The position numbers and the translations under genes are program-made. A DNA stretch of 64,000 nt. Source: Synechococcus elongatus PCC 11801. Lineage in GTDB: Bacteria > Cyanobacteriota > Cyanobacteriia > Synechococcales > Synechococcaceae. Position 1 is the first letter of the stretch, and each line of letters begins with the position of its first letter. The notes beneath the pieces were generated by a model. It saw only the letters and a list, made by a program, of their open reading frames with translations, was not told the origin of the DNA and did not search any database. The stretch spans positions 1,364,001-1,428,000 of the forward strand of contig NZ_CP030139.2 in assembly GCF_003846445.2 (NCBI RefSeq), written 5' to 3'. Shown here piece by piece: positions 57,583 through 64,000 of this stretch.

Positions 57583-57615
57583 GTGGGGGTAGAAAACTTG
57601 TCTGGGAGGCGATTT

Positions 57616-58239
57616 ATGAAGCTAGTCGTCCAGGGAACCAACATCGATGTCACTGCTGCAATCCATGATTATGTGCAGCAAAAGCTGGACAAAGCTGTTA
57701 GCCACTACCAGAGCTTCTTGACTGAGATCGACGTTCACTTATCTGTTGCTAAACATGCGAGATCAAACCCACGTCAAACTGCTGAAGTAACGATTTATGC
57801 GAATGGCACTGTCATTCGGGCTGAAGAGTGCAATGAAAATCTCTACGCCAGCATTGATCTGGTTGCAGATAAGATCAGCCGTCAACTGAAGAAATACAAG
57901 GAGAAACTCCGCGATCGCCGAGGTCAGGTTTCCACTGCCGAAACCGCTGAGCAGCTATCTGATGGTGCCTTAGTCACCGATTTGCTCAACGGTCGGCAGC
58001 CAGAACTGCCCCAAGACATTGTGCGGTCCAAATACTTCGCCATGCCCGCGATGACGGTAGAAGATGCTCTGGCACAACTTCAACTCGTCGACCATGATTT
58101 CTACATGTTCCGCAATGCGGCAACGGGCGAGATCAACGTGATTTACGAACGGAATCACGGCGGCTACGGGGTGATTCAACCGCGTCCCGAAGGAAACGCT
58201 GAGAAGGTTGCAGTTGCTCGCACTGAAGCTGCGCTCTAG
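57616..58239 (+). CDS. hpf: long-form ribosome hibernation promoting factor (LrtA)
   Basis: 207 residues, ATG with GGGAGG at 57604-57609. Residues 1-100 are the HPF/YfiA ribosome-binding fold ([20 protein letters not shown] ... [20 protein letters not shown]). After a variable linker the C-terminal ~60 residues are the dimerisation domain of long HPF ([40 protein letters not shown]). It binds 30S subunits and pairs ribosomes into 100S dimers in the dark or when starved. In cyanobacteria this is the light-repressed transcript lrtA. Confidence 0.94.
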   Translation: MKLVVQGTNIDVTAAIHDYVQQKLDKAVSHYQSFLTEIDVHLSVAKHARSNPRQTAEVTIYANGTVIRAEECNENLYASIDLVADKISRQLKKYKEKLRDRRGQVSTAETAEQLSDGALVTDLLNGRQPELPQDIVRSKYFAMPAMTVEDALAQLQLVDHDFYMFRNAATGEINVIYERNHGGYGVIQPRPEGNAEKVAVARTEAAL

Positions 58240-58280
58240 GCTCTGGGTCATCAACCCTTCTCTCACTCTCCGACAATCTG

Positions 58281-58308
58281 CGCCTGGCCATTGTGTCAGG
58301 CGTTTTCT
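58281..58308 (+). terminator. rho-independent terminator after hpf
   Basis: Stem CGCCTGG / TCAGGCG (one G-U) with an eight-base loop and a following TTTTCT. It overlaps the last bases of convergent larC. Confidence 0.75.
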
Positions 58309-59504
58309 TGTTGCCATTGCTGGCGAGCTACTGCCTGCACATCTTGCAGAGCTACATGGTGACGCTCGGCAATGGCACGGCAGTCTTCATACTCGGGTTG
58401 AATCGTCAGGGGCGATTGCGGATCCCCTGCCACTTTGACCCGTACTTCTCCCCAAGGGGTTTGAATGCGATCGCTGCGGCGCGGTAAAACCCGGCGCTGC
58501 TCGCTGCGGAAGCGCAGGCCGATCGTAGTGGTTTCACGGAACAGAATTGCTTCACAAGCAGCTTGCTGCTCGGCTCGACAAATGACAGTTAGAAGGGTAC
58601 CGAGTCGTCCCTTCTTCATCGTGATGGCCTGACTGAACACCTCCAGTGCACCTTCGGTTAAGAGCTGCTCACTGACGTAGGCCAAAACCTGCGGGCTACA
58701 GTCATCGACCTGAGTTTCGAGGACTTGAACTGTTTCGAGACTGCCTTCTAGATGCTGGGGTGCGCCTGGTAAATCGCTAGCAGTGCCAATCCAAAGTTTG
58801 AGCAGATTGGGAATAGGAAGATCTTGGCTCCCTGCCCCCCAGCCTGTTTTTTGCAGTTGTAGAGGGGGTGGTGGTCCAAAAGATTTGGCTAGGGTGACGG
58901 CGATCGCGGCACCCGTGGGTGTGACAAGCTCTCGCTCGATTCCATTGCTGTAGACCGGTACTTGCCGCATTTGCCAGAGTCGTAGCACTGCAGGAACAGG
59001 TACCGAGAGCTGTCCGTGGGCTGCCTTCACCGTGCCCCCTCCGGTGGGCAACGCAGAACAATAGACGGCTTCAATCCCGAGGTAGTCCAGTCCTAGACAG
59101 GTACCGACGATATCCACGATCGCGTCGGTGGCGCCGACTTCATGGAAATGGACTTGCTCAGGTGTGACCCCATGGACGGCGGCTTCCGCGATCGCCAACT
59201 GTTGAAAAATGGCAATACTCCAGTCGCGGACGCGATCGGGCAAACCAGCCGCTTCAATCAGAGCGACAATATGAGAGAGATGTCGATGGGCGTGCGGGGC
59301 CGCCTCGATCTGAACCTCGACGTGGGTTGCGGCCATTCCCTGTCGTAAGACGGGTGTCGCCACCAGCTGATAGGGCTCGCTCAAGGACAGTCGCTGCAAC
59401 TGCTGCTCGAGGTAGCTGAGGGGAACCCCTGCATCCACCAAGGCGCCAAGGCACATGTTGCCGGCAATGCCACTCGGGCAGTCAAAGTAAGCGATTGGAG
59501 TCAT
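58296..59504 (-). CDS. larC: LarC-type nickel-pincer cofactor biosynthesis protein
   Basis: 402 residues from ATG 59504. LarC inserts nickel into the pincer nucleotide cofactor of lactate racemase-type enzymes. Family motifs are IAYFDCPSGIAGNMCLGALV, VHFHEVGATDAIVDIVGTCL, ALPTGGGTVKAAHGQLSVPV, ELVTPTGAAIAVTLAKSFG, and the DDCSPQVLAYVSEQL segment in the second half. In Lactobacillus the gene is split and joined by frameshifting; here it is one uninterrupted frame. LarB, LarE and LarA are not in the window. Only 15 bases separate its ATG from the divergent Sua5-type gene. Confidence 0.88.
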   Translation of the reverse strand: MTPIAYFDCPSGIAGNMCLGALVDAGVPLSYLEQQLQRLSLSEPYQLVATPVLRQGMAATHVEVQIEAAPHAHRHLSHIVALIEAAGLPDRVRDWSIAIFQQLAIAEAAVHGVTPEQVHFHEVGATDAIVDIVGTCLGLDYLGIEAVYCSALPTGGGTVKAAHGQLSVPVPAVLRLWQMRQVPVYSNGIERELVTPTGAAIAVTLAKSFGPPPPLQLQKTGWGAGSQDLPIPNLLKLWIGTASDLPGAPQHLEGSLETVQVLETQVDDCSPQVLAYVSEQLLTEGALEVFSQAITMKKGRLGTLLTVICRAEQQAACEAILFRETTTIGLRFRSEQRRVLPRRSDRIQTPWGEVRVKVAGDPQSPLTIQPEYEDCRAIAERHHVALQDVQAVARQQWQQENA

Positions 59505-59519
59505 ACGAGGGAAGGGAGC

Positions 59520-60221
59520 ATGGCAAAGCACTACCGCATTCATCCAGACAACCCACAACCCCAGCAGATCGCCGCGATTGCTGAAGCCTTGCGTCAGGGG
59601 GCTATCATTTTGTATCCGACCGATTCAGTCTACGCGATTGGCTGTGACGTCAAAGATCGTGCGGCGGTGCAACGGGTGCGGCGCATCAAGGACATCGACA
59701 ACGATAAACCGCTGACCTTCATCTGTCCGTCGCTGTCGGTAGCCGCACAATATGGATGTATTAGCGATCGCGCCTTCCGCTTAATGCGGGAACTGGTGCC
59801 CGGCCCTTACACGTTCCTGTTGCCAGCGACCCCAGAAGTCCCGCGCGTGGTCATGAACCCCAAACGGCGCACCGCTGGGATTCGCATTCCCAACAGCCCA
59901 ATCTGCCAAGCTCTCTTGCGGGCTTTGGATGGCCCCATTATTTCCACCTCTGCGCATCTTCAACCCAACGATCGCAAAGCCCCTCTCGCTTACGAGCAAG
60001 GCCCCCACTGTCCGATCGCCCCTGCTGAACTCTTTGGTGAACTCGATCGCCTTGTTGACATCACGATTGAAGTTGAACGCCAGGAAATGCGAATTCTAGG
60101 CGCTGATCCGGGCTATCAGGTCTCTACCGTGCTGGATCTGACAGATGACTTACCCCTCGTGCTGCGTCGAGGTCTGGGCTGGGAGGCGTTAGAGCCCTTG
60201 GGCTTGTTAGTGGAAGCCTAG
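59520..60221 (+). CDS. Sua5/YciO/YrdC family L-threonylcarbamoyladenylate synthase-like protein
   Basis: 233 residues with the YrdC fold. LRQGAIILYPTDSVYAIGCD is the nucleotide entry; RIKDIDNDKPLTFICPSLS, RELVPGPYTFLLPATPEVPR, RRTAGIRIPNSPICQALLRA and GPIISTSAHLQPND complete the active site. Family members make threonylcarbamoyl-AMP for t6A37 of tRNA. The chain lacks the extra C-terminal Sua5 domain, and the KDIDNDKPL sequence (instead of KxRxxxKPL) points to the YciO branch, for which the activity is less certain. Confidence 0.87.
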   Translation: MAKHYRIHPDNPQPQQIAAIAEALRQGAIILYPTDSVYAIGCDVKDRAAVQRVRRIKDIDNDKPLTFICPSLSVAAQYGCISDRAFRLMRELVPGPYTFLLPATPEVPRVVMNPKRRTAGIRIPNSPICQALLRALDGPIISTSAHLQPNDRKAPLAYEQGPHCPIAPAELFGELDRLVDITIEVERQEMRILGADPGYQVSTVLDLTDDLPLVLRRGLGWEALEPLGLLVEA

Positions 60222-60251
60222 GCCATCAGCAATGCTGAAGCGATCGCCCAC

Positions 60252-61451
60252 TTAAACGCGTCCGCGCAGCATCTGCGACATTTCATTAGGCTTACTCGAT
60301 TGCGAGAGCGCCGTCTCCTCACTAATTCTGCCTTCATTAAAGAGTCGGAAGAGAGACTGATTACTAGTGCACATTCCGTCAAAAGTACATTTGGGAATTA
60401 ACTGCTCCACCTCTTCCAGTTCACCGCGAATGATGTAGTCCTTAATGGCATCCGTGTTAATCAAAATCTCGTGATAGGCAGCCCGTTTGCCTTGAATGGT
60501 GCGGCAGAGTCCTTGGGCAATAATCGCCACCAGAGATTCAGCAAGAGCAACCCGCACAGGTGGCTGCTCAGCGGGTTCAAACATGTTGAGCACTCGCTCA
60601 ATCGTTTTAACAGCACTGTTGGTGTGCAGGGTTGCCATCACCAAATGGCCCGTTTGAGCCGCTTTGAGTGCCGTATTAATCGTTTCGCGATCACGTAACT
60701 CACCAACGAGGATAATGTCAGGGTCTTCCCGCAACGAAGCTCGCAAAGCCGCCTCAAACTTCAGCGTATGGACACCGACTTCGCGTTGCTTAATCAGCGA
60801 TCGCTGGCTCTGGTGAACAAACTCGATGGGATCCTCAATCGTGATGATATTTTTCGCCATTTCCTGATTGATGAAGTCAATCATGGCAGCGAGAGTCGTT
60901 GATTTCCCCGATCCCGTAGGACCCGTGACGAGCACCAGTCCTTTGGGGTAGTAGCAAACATCGCGGAAGACCGGCGGGAGGCTCAACTCATCGAGGCTGA
61001 GAATGCGCAGCGGAATTAACCGCAACACCATGGAAGGGCCCCGCAGCGACCCAAAGATATTGATCCGAACCCGCGCAAAGTCGTATTGGGTTGCGCCGTC
61101 GAAGTCTAAGCCCTGCTCAAACTCGCGCACCTGTTCTTCCGTCAGTACTTCGCGCAGCCAAGCATTAAACGTGGCGCTATCCGTAACCGGATAGGTCGTT
61201 TGTACAATCTCGCCGCGATCGCGGAAGCGCGGTACTTCTCCAACCCCCACGTGCACATCCGAGTAGTCGTGCTCGTAGGCTTGTCGGACAATTTCTGCCA
61301 AGCTCGGCTGCTTACTGGCCGCAGGCTGGGGAGATGCGGCCGGGGCAGGCGCAGGCATAGGGTTTGGCTTCGGTGCAGGAACCGCTGAGGCTCCACCCCC
61401 CCCAAAAGGAGGGGGAGGCGGGGGTAGCGGTAGGCGCGAGGCATCAGTCAT
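60252..61451 (-). CDS. type IV pilus retraction ATPase, PilT family
   Basis: Hexameric ATPase that powers pilus retraction or related motor functions. 399 residues. An unusual ~48-residue Pro/Ala-rich N-terminal extension is followed by the PAS-like N domain (SLAEIVRQAYEHDYSDVHVG) and the motor. Walker A is GPTGSGKST at 177-185. The other motor signatures are the Asp-box IITIEDPIEFVHQSQ, Walker B DPDIILVGELRD and the His box MATLHTNSAVKTIERVLNMF. The PilT signature AIRNLIRE is altered here to AIKDYIIRGE. S. elongatus has more than one PilT; this could be the PilT2-type. Confidence 0.9.
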   Translation of the reverse strand: MTDASRLPLPPPPPPFGGGGASAVPAPKPNPMPAPAPAASPQPAASKQPSLAEIVRQAYEHDYSDVHVGVGEVPRFRDRGEIVQTTYPVTDSATFNAWLREVLTEEQVREFEQGLDFDGATQYDFARVRINIFGSLRGPSMVLRLIPLRILSLDELSLPPVFRDVCYYPKGLVLVTGPTGSGKSTTLAAMIDFINQEMAKNIITIEDPIEFVHQSQRSLIKQREVGVHTLKFEAALRASLREDPDIILVGELRDRETINTALKAAQTGHLVMATLHTNSAVKTIERVLNMFEPAEQPPVRVALAESLVAIIAQGLCRTIQGKRAAYHEILINTDAIKDYIIRGELEEVEQLIPKCTFDGMCTSNQSLFRLFNEGRISEETALSQSSKPNEMSQMLRGRV

Positions 61452-61525
61452 GCGGAAAAGCCCGAAAGCCGGATAAAAGCAATCTATACCCAGCTTGCCC
61501 CAGTTAAATGCGGCAGATGACAGCC

Positions 61526-62605
61526 TCAGGAAAGCTTGGCGTCGGGCAAAATCAGCATGGCATCGCCAAAGGAGTAGAAGCGATATTGCTCGGCGATCGC
61601 CGTTGCATAGGCCGACAAGAGGCGATCGCGGCCTATCAGGGAGCTGACCAGCATCATCAGGCTCGATCGCGGTAGGTGGAAGTTTGTGATCAAGCCATCG
61701 ATAATCCGCCAGCGATAGCCCGGATAGATGAATAAGTTGACGCGATCGCTGCCTGGCTTGAGCTCGCCCGAAGCAGCGGCCCCTTCGATCGCCCGCACAC
61801 TGGTCGTGCCGACTGCAATCACACGACCGCCCGCCGCTTTGGTCGCCTGAATTTTCTCGACAGTCGCGGCTGGAACGACCATCCGTTCGCTGTGCATTTG
61901 GTGCTGGCGAATATCCTCAACATCCACTGAGCGAAAGGTACCAATGCCGACATGCAGGGTCACGGGAGCTGTGGCAACGCCCATGTCAGCCAACGTTGTC
62001 AGCAGTTCCGGCGTAAAGTGCAAGCCCGCCGTTGGTGCCGCCACTGCGCCCATCTCCCGGCTGTAGACCGTCTGGTAGCGCTCAGGATCGCTGCTGCTGG
62101 TGTGGATATAGGGCGGGAGTGGCATTTCTCCCAGAGTCGCCAGCCGTGACCAAAAAGCTTCTGGTTCACCTCGGAAGCGCAACCACCGGCCCCCTGTGGC
62201 TGGATCGCTCGCTTCCACATCAGCGACTAACAGTGGATCTTCAGGATTTGGCCCAAAGGTGATCGCCGCTCCAGGCTTCAGCCGTTTCCCCGGTTTGACT
62301 AGGGTCAGCCAATAACCTGGACCGTGCTCCTCCACCAGCAGCACCTCGACTGGCACGCCCGTGTCGATTTTTTGGCCATACAAGCGAGCAGGGATAACGC
62401 GGGTGTCATTGATGATCAGCAAGTCGCCAGGATTGAGCAGTTGCGGCAGGTCGTAGAAGTTCCGATGCCACAGCTGCTCGCGATCGGGAAAAACCAAGAG
62501 GCGGGCATGATCGCGGGGCTCAACGGCCGTTTGGGCAATCCGATCCGCTGGTAACTCGTAGTCGTAGGCATCCAGTTGCCAATCCGAGGGAGAAGACTCG
62601 TTCAC
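61526..62605 (-). CDS. queA: S-adenosylmethionine:tRNA ribosyltransferase-isomerase
   Basis: Converts preQ1 in tRNA to epoxyqueuosine using the ribosyl group of SAM. 359 residues with the ordered motifs LDAYDYELPADRIAQTAVEP, PGDLLIINDTRVIPARLYGQ, VEVLLVEEHGPGYWLTLVKP and GAVAAPTAGLHFTPELLTTL. Later come LHVGIGTFRSVDVEDI, RVIAVGTTSVRAIEGAA and NFHLPRSSLMMLVSSLIGRD. The length is a little over the E. coli enzyme. Confidence 0.96.
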   Translation of the reverse strand: MNESSPSDWQLDAYDYELPADRIAQTAVEPRDHARLLVFPDREQLWHRNFYDLPQLLNPGDLLIINDTRVIPARLYGQKIDTGVPVEVLLVEEHGPGYWLTLVKPGKRLKPGAAITFGPNPEDPLLVADVEASDPATGGRWLRFRGEPEAFWSRLATLGEMPLPPYIHTSSSDPERYQTVYSREMGAVAAPTAGLHFTPELLTTLADMGVATAPVTLHVGIGTFRSVDVEDIRQHQMHSERMVVPAATVEKIQATKAAGGRVIAVGTTSVRAIEGAAASGELKPGSDRVNLFIYPGYRWRIIDGLITNFHLPRSSLMMLVSSLIGRDRLLSAYATAIAEQYRFYSFGDAMLILPDAKLS

Positions 62606-62743
62606 AGACAGAAGCTCGAAAGAATGAGGTTAGCGAAGTGAATCACAGCGATGAGCGATCGCAATCACGATCCCGTGTCCCAGATGACAGATCTGAGAGG
62701 TGCGCTCGTTACAATCGTGCCATCGCTGCTGGCCTGCGTTGAT

Positions 62744-63700
62744 ATGGTGATTGCTTCTAACTCGATCGGTGTAACGGCTGAGGCCCTGCTCTACGACTAT
62801 CGTGAAGCTGCCAATCCCCTCGGGCAACGCCTGATTTCGCGAGTTCCCTATCAAGACTGGGGTGCAGAGCTGCACCAAGCGCCAGCAACGGCGATTATTC
62901 CGCTTGACCTGAGTGAAGCCCTGGGTTGCGAAGGGCCGGCCACCTCGCCCTCCCTCCTAGCGAACTTCGTTCACATTTTGCCAAATCAAGCGATCGAAAC
63001 CACCGCGATCGCTACTAGCCAGATTTTCTACGTGTTGCGCGGACAGGGCGTGACCCGTGTCGCCGATCAGGAAATTGCTTGGACGGAAGGCTGCTGCCTG
63101 GCGCTGCCCACCGATGCGATCGCGACCCACTATGCCCAGACGGATAGCGCCTTCTATTGGGTTCACGATGCACCGTTGCTACGCTACCTCGGCGTCAAAC
63201 CCGATCGCGCCCGCTTCCAGCCAACGCTCTACCGCCGCCAAGACCTGGAGCAGACCCTCGCTGCGATCGCTGCGGATCCCAAGTCCAAAAAGGCGAATCG
63301 TCTTAGCGTCCTACTCGCCAATCAGAACTTTCCCCAGACGCGCACGATCACCCATACGATTTGGGCGATGTTTGGATTGCTGCCGCCCGACGTTGTGCAA
63401 GCTCCCCACCGTCACCAATCCGTGGCGCTGGATTTGATTTTGGATTGTCAGCCCGGTTGCTACACCTTGGTGGGCACACAGCTGGATGAGCGCGGTCAAA
63501 TTCGCAACCCCGTCCGTGTTGACTGGCGGCCCTACTCGGTGTTTGTAACGCCGCCGGGTTACTGGCATGCCCACTACAACGAGTCGGGCCATGAAGCCCA
63601 TTTGCTGCCGATTCAAGATGCTGGTTTACACACCTATCTGCGGACGCTCGATATTCTGTTCGCCCGCAGTAATGGCCAGATCTCGGATGAGGCAGCTTAG
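62744..63700 (+). CDS. bicupin protein, gentisate-dioxygenase-like fold
   Basis: 318 residues from ATG 62744 (an in-frame ATG at 62651 would add 31 poorly structured residues; a TACAAT at 62710 suggests that the transcript starts between them). Two cupin units are seen: ATSQIFYVLRGQGVTRVADQ with GCCLALPTDAIATHYAQTDS, and VVQAPHRHQSVALDLILDCQ with SVFVTPPGYWHAHYNESGHE. The second unit carries His residues suitable for metal binding (HRH, WHAH); the first lacks the usual HxH. No signal peptide. Specific substrate unknown; the family also includes regulators and non-catalytic storage-like cupins. Confidence 0.75.
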   Translation: MVIASNSIGVTAEALLYDYREAANPLGQRLISRVPYQDWGAELHQAPATAIIPLDLSEALGCEGPATSPSLLANFVHILPNQAIETTAIATSQIFYVLRGQGVTRVADQEIAWTEGCCLALPTDAIATHYAQTDSAFYWVHDAPLLRYLGVKPDRARFQPTLYRRQDLEQTLAAIAADPKSKKANRLSVLLANQNFPQTRTITHTIWAMFGLLPPDVVQAPHRHQSVALDLILDCQPGCYTLVGTQLDERGQIRNPVRVDWRPYSVFVTPPGYWHAHYNESGHEAHLLPIQDAGLHTYLRTLDILFARSNGQISDEAA

Positions 63701-63999
63701 CTTAGCAGCGCTTTGACGCGATCGCTCGTCAGAGCTTCCACACCCTCGACTACGCAGTCTGCGCCAGCTTCTGTCAGCTGTTGGGCGTAGCGATCGCGAT
63801 CGCTGGCAGTCTCCAGATGCGGTGGCAAAACTCCCACGGCATACCAAGGGCGATCGCTCGCTTCATAGCGAGCCCGCCACACTGTCAACATATCGGCAAC
63901 GGTGTCGCCAGCATAGATCGTTGGGAGCTGGGGATCGGACGCAAGGCGCTGAGCTGCCGTAATCAATCCGGTTGGGTTGGGCTTATCCGGAGCATCGCC
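63697..63999 (-). CDS. HAD-superfamily (subfamily IA) hydrolase, 5' end cut off by the window
   Basis: The C-terminal ~100 residues of a minus-strand gene; the start lies beyond the right edge. The visible part begins GDAPDKPNPTGLI and has the motif IV acidic pair in TIYAGDTVADMLT. A segment WYAVGVLPPHL and the end VEGVEALTSDRVKALLS follow. KPNP and GDTxxD are the motif III-IV features of HAD phosphatases, and the whole resembles the TIGR01548-type cyanobacterial subgroup. Nucleophile motif I is outside the window, so catalytic competence cannot be judged. The stop codon shares bases with the convergent bicupin gene. Confidence 0.8.
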   Translation of the reverse strand, partial: GDAPDKPNPTGLITAAQRLASDPQLPTIYAGDTVADMLTVWRARYEASDRPWYAVGVLPPHLETASDRDRYAQQLTEAGADCVVEGVEALTSDRVKALLS

Positions 64000-64000
64000 C

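Overview
This is cyanobacterial chromosome, almost certainly Synechococcus elongatus (PCC 7942/6301/UTEX 2973 lineage). The octamer GCGATCGC (HIP1) recurs through nearly the whole window, about once every 200 bases in the GC-rich genes. The gene content also fits: menF for phylloquinone, solanesyl-type prenyl synthase for plastoquinone, long-form HPF/LrtA, ftsQ-ftsZ next to ddl, PilT, and a sodium/proton antiporter set. About 62 protein genes, one tRNA and the SRP RNA are supported. I see no rRNA, CRISPR array, insertion sequence or prophage.

Layout. 0-10 kb: holin-like fragment, lipid kinase, PrxQ, site-2 protease, RNase HI, class II glutamine amidotransferase, antiporter with a USP domain, menF, msrB. 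10-17 kb: TauE/SafE permease, GGDEF cyclase, 5-oxoprolinase, J-domain protein. 17.4-20.7 kb: a HIP1-poor pair, a secreted oxalate-decarboxylase-like bicupin followed by a three-haem cytochrome c. 20.7-26.4 kb: minus-strand operon nifJ, DHOD-like gene, hypD. 26.5-30.5 kb: PIN/TRAM protein, hemW, panB, SRP RNA, coiled-coil protein. 30.4-36.3 kb: division and wall operon on the minus strand (miaB, ddl, unknown membrane protein, ftsQ, ftsZ, thiD). 36.4-39.4 kb: MLE-family epimerase plus DUF1611 protein (a DgcA/DgcN-like pair), then lpxA.

39.4-44 kb: RND efflux operon (adaptor, pump, and a small membrane protein whose ribosome binding site overlaps the pump stop codon). 44.3-48 kb: tRNA-His, DUF4359, a lone Nif11-type peptide, prfC, DUF1802 and an unknown gene. 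48-53.3 kb: minus-strand run of nitrilase, antiporter, AMIN-type amidase, murI and sds. 53.3-64 kb: GHL10 lipoprotein-like hydrolase, Crp/Fnr regulator, coiled-coil protein, FKBP, lipB, hpf, larC, Sua5-type protein, pilT, queA, cupin protein and a truncated HAD hydrolase.

Themes. Peptidoglycan precursor metabolism is unusually concentrated: ddl, murI, the Glu-epimerase/DUF1611 pair, amidase, ftsQZ. Genes are tightly packed, with several tail-to-tail pairs sharing stop-codon bases. The two HIP1-poor stretches (bicupin/cytochrome and RND operon) are the best candidates for accessory or newly acquired functions. The least explained biology is the bicupin plus TsdA-like cytochrome pair, the small protein coupled to the RND pump, and the D-glutamate-type pair.
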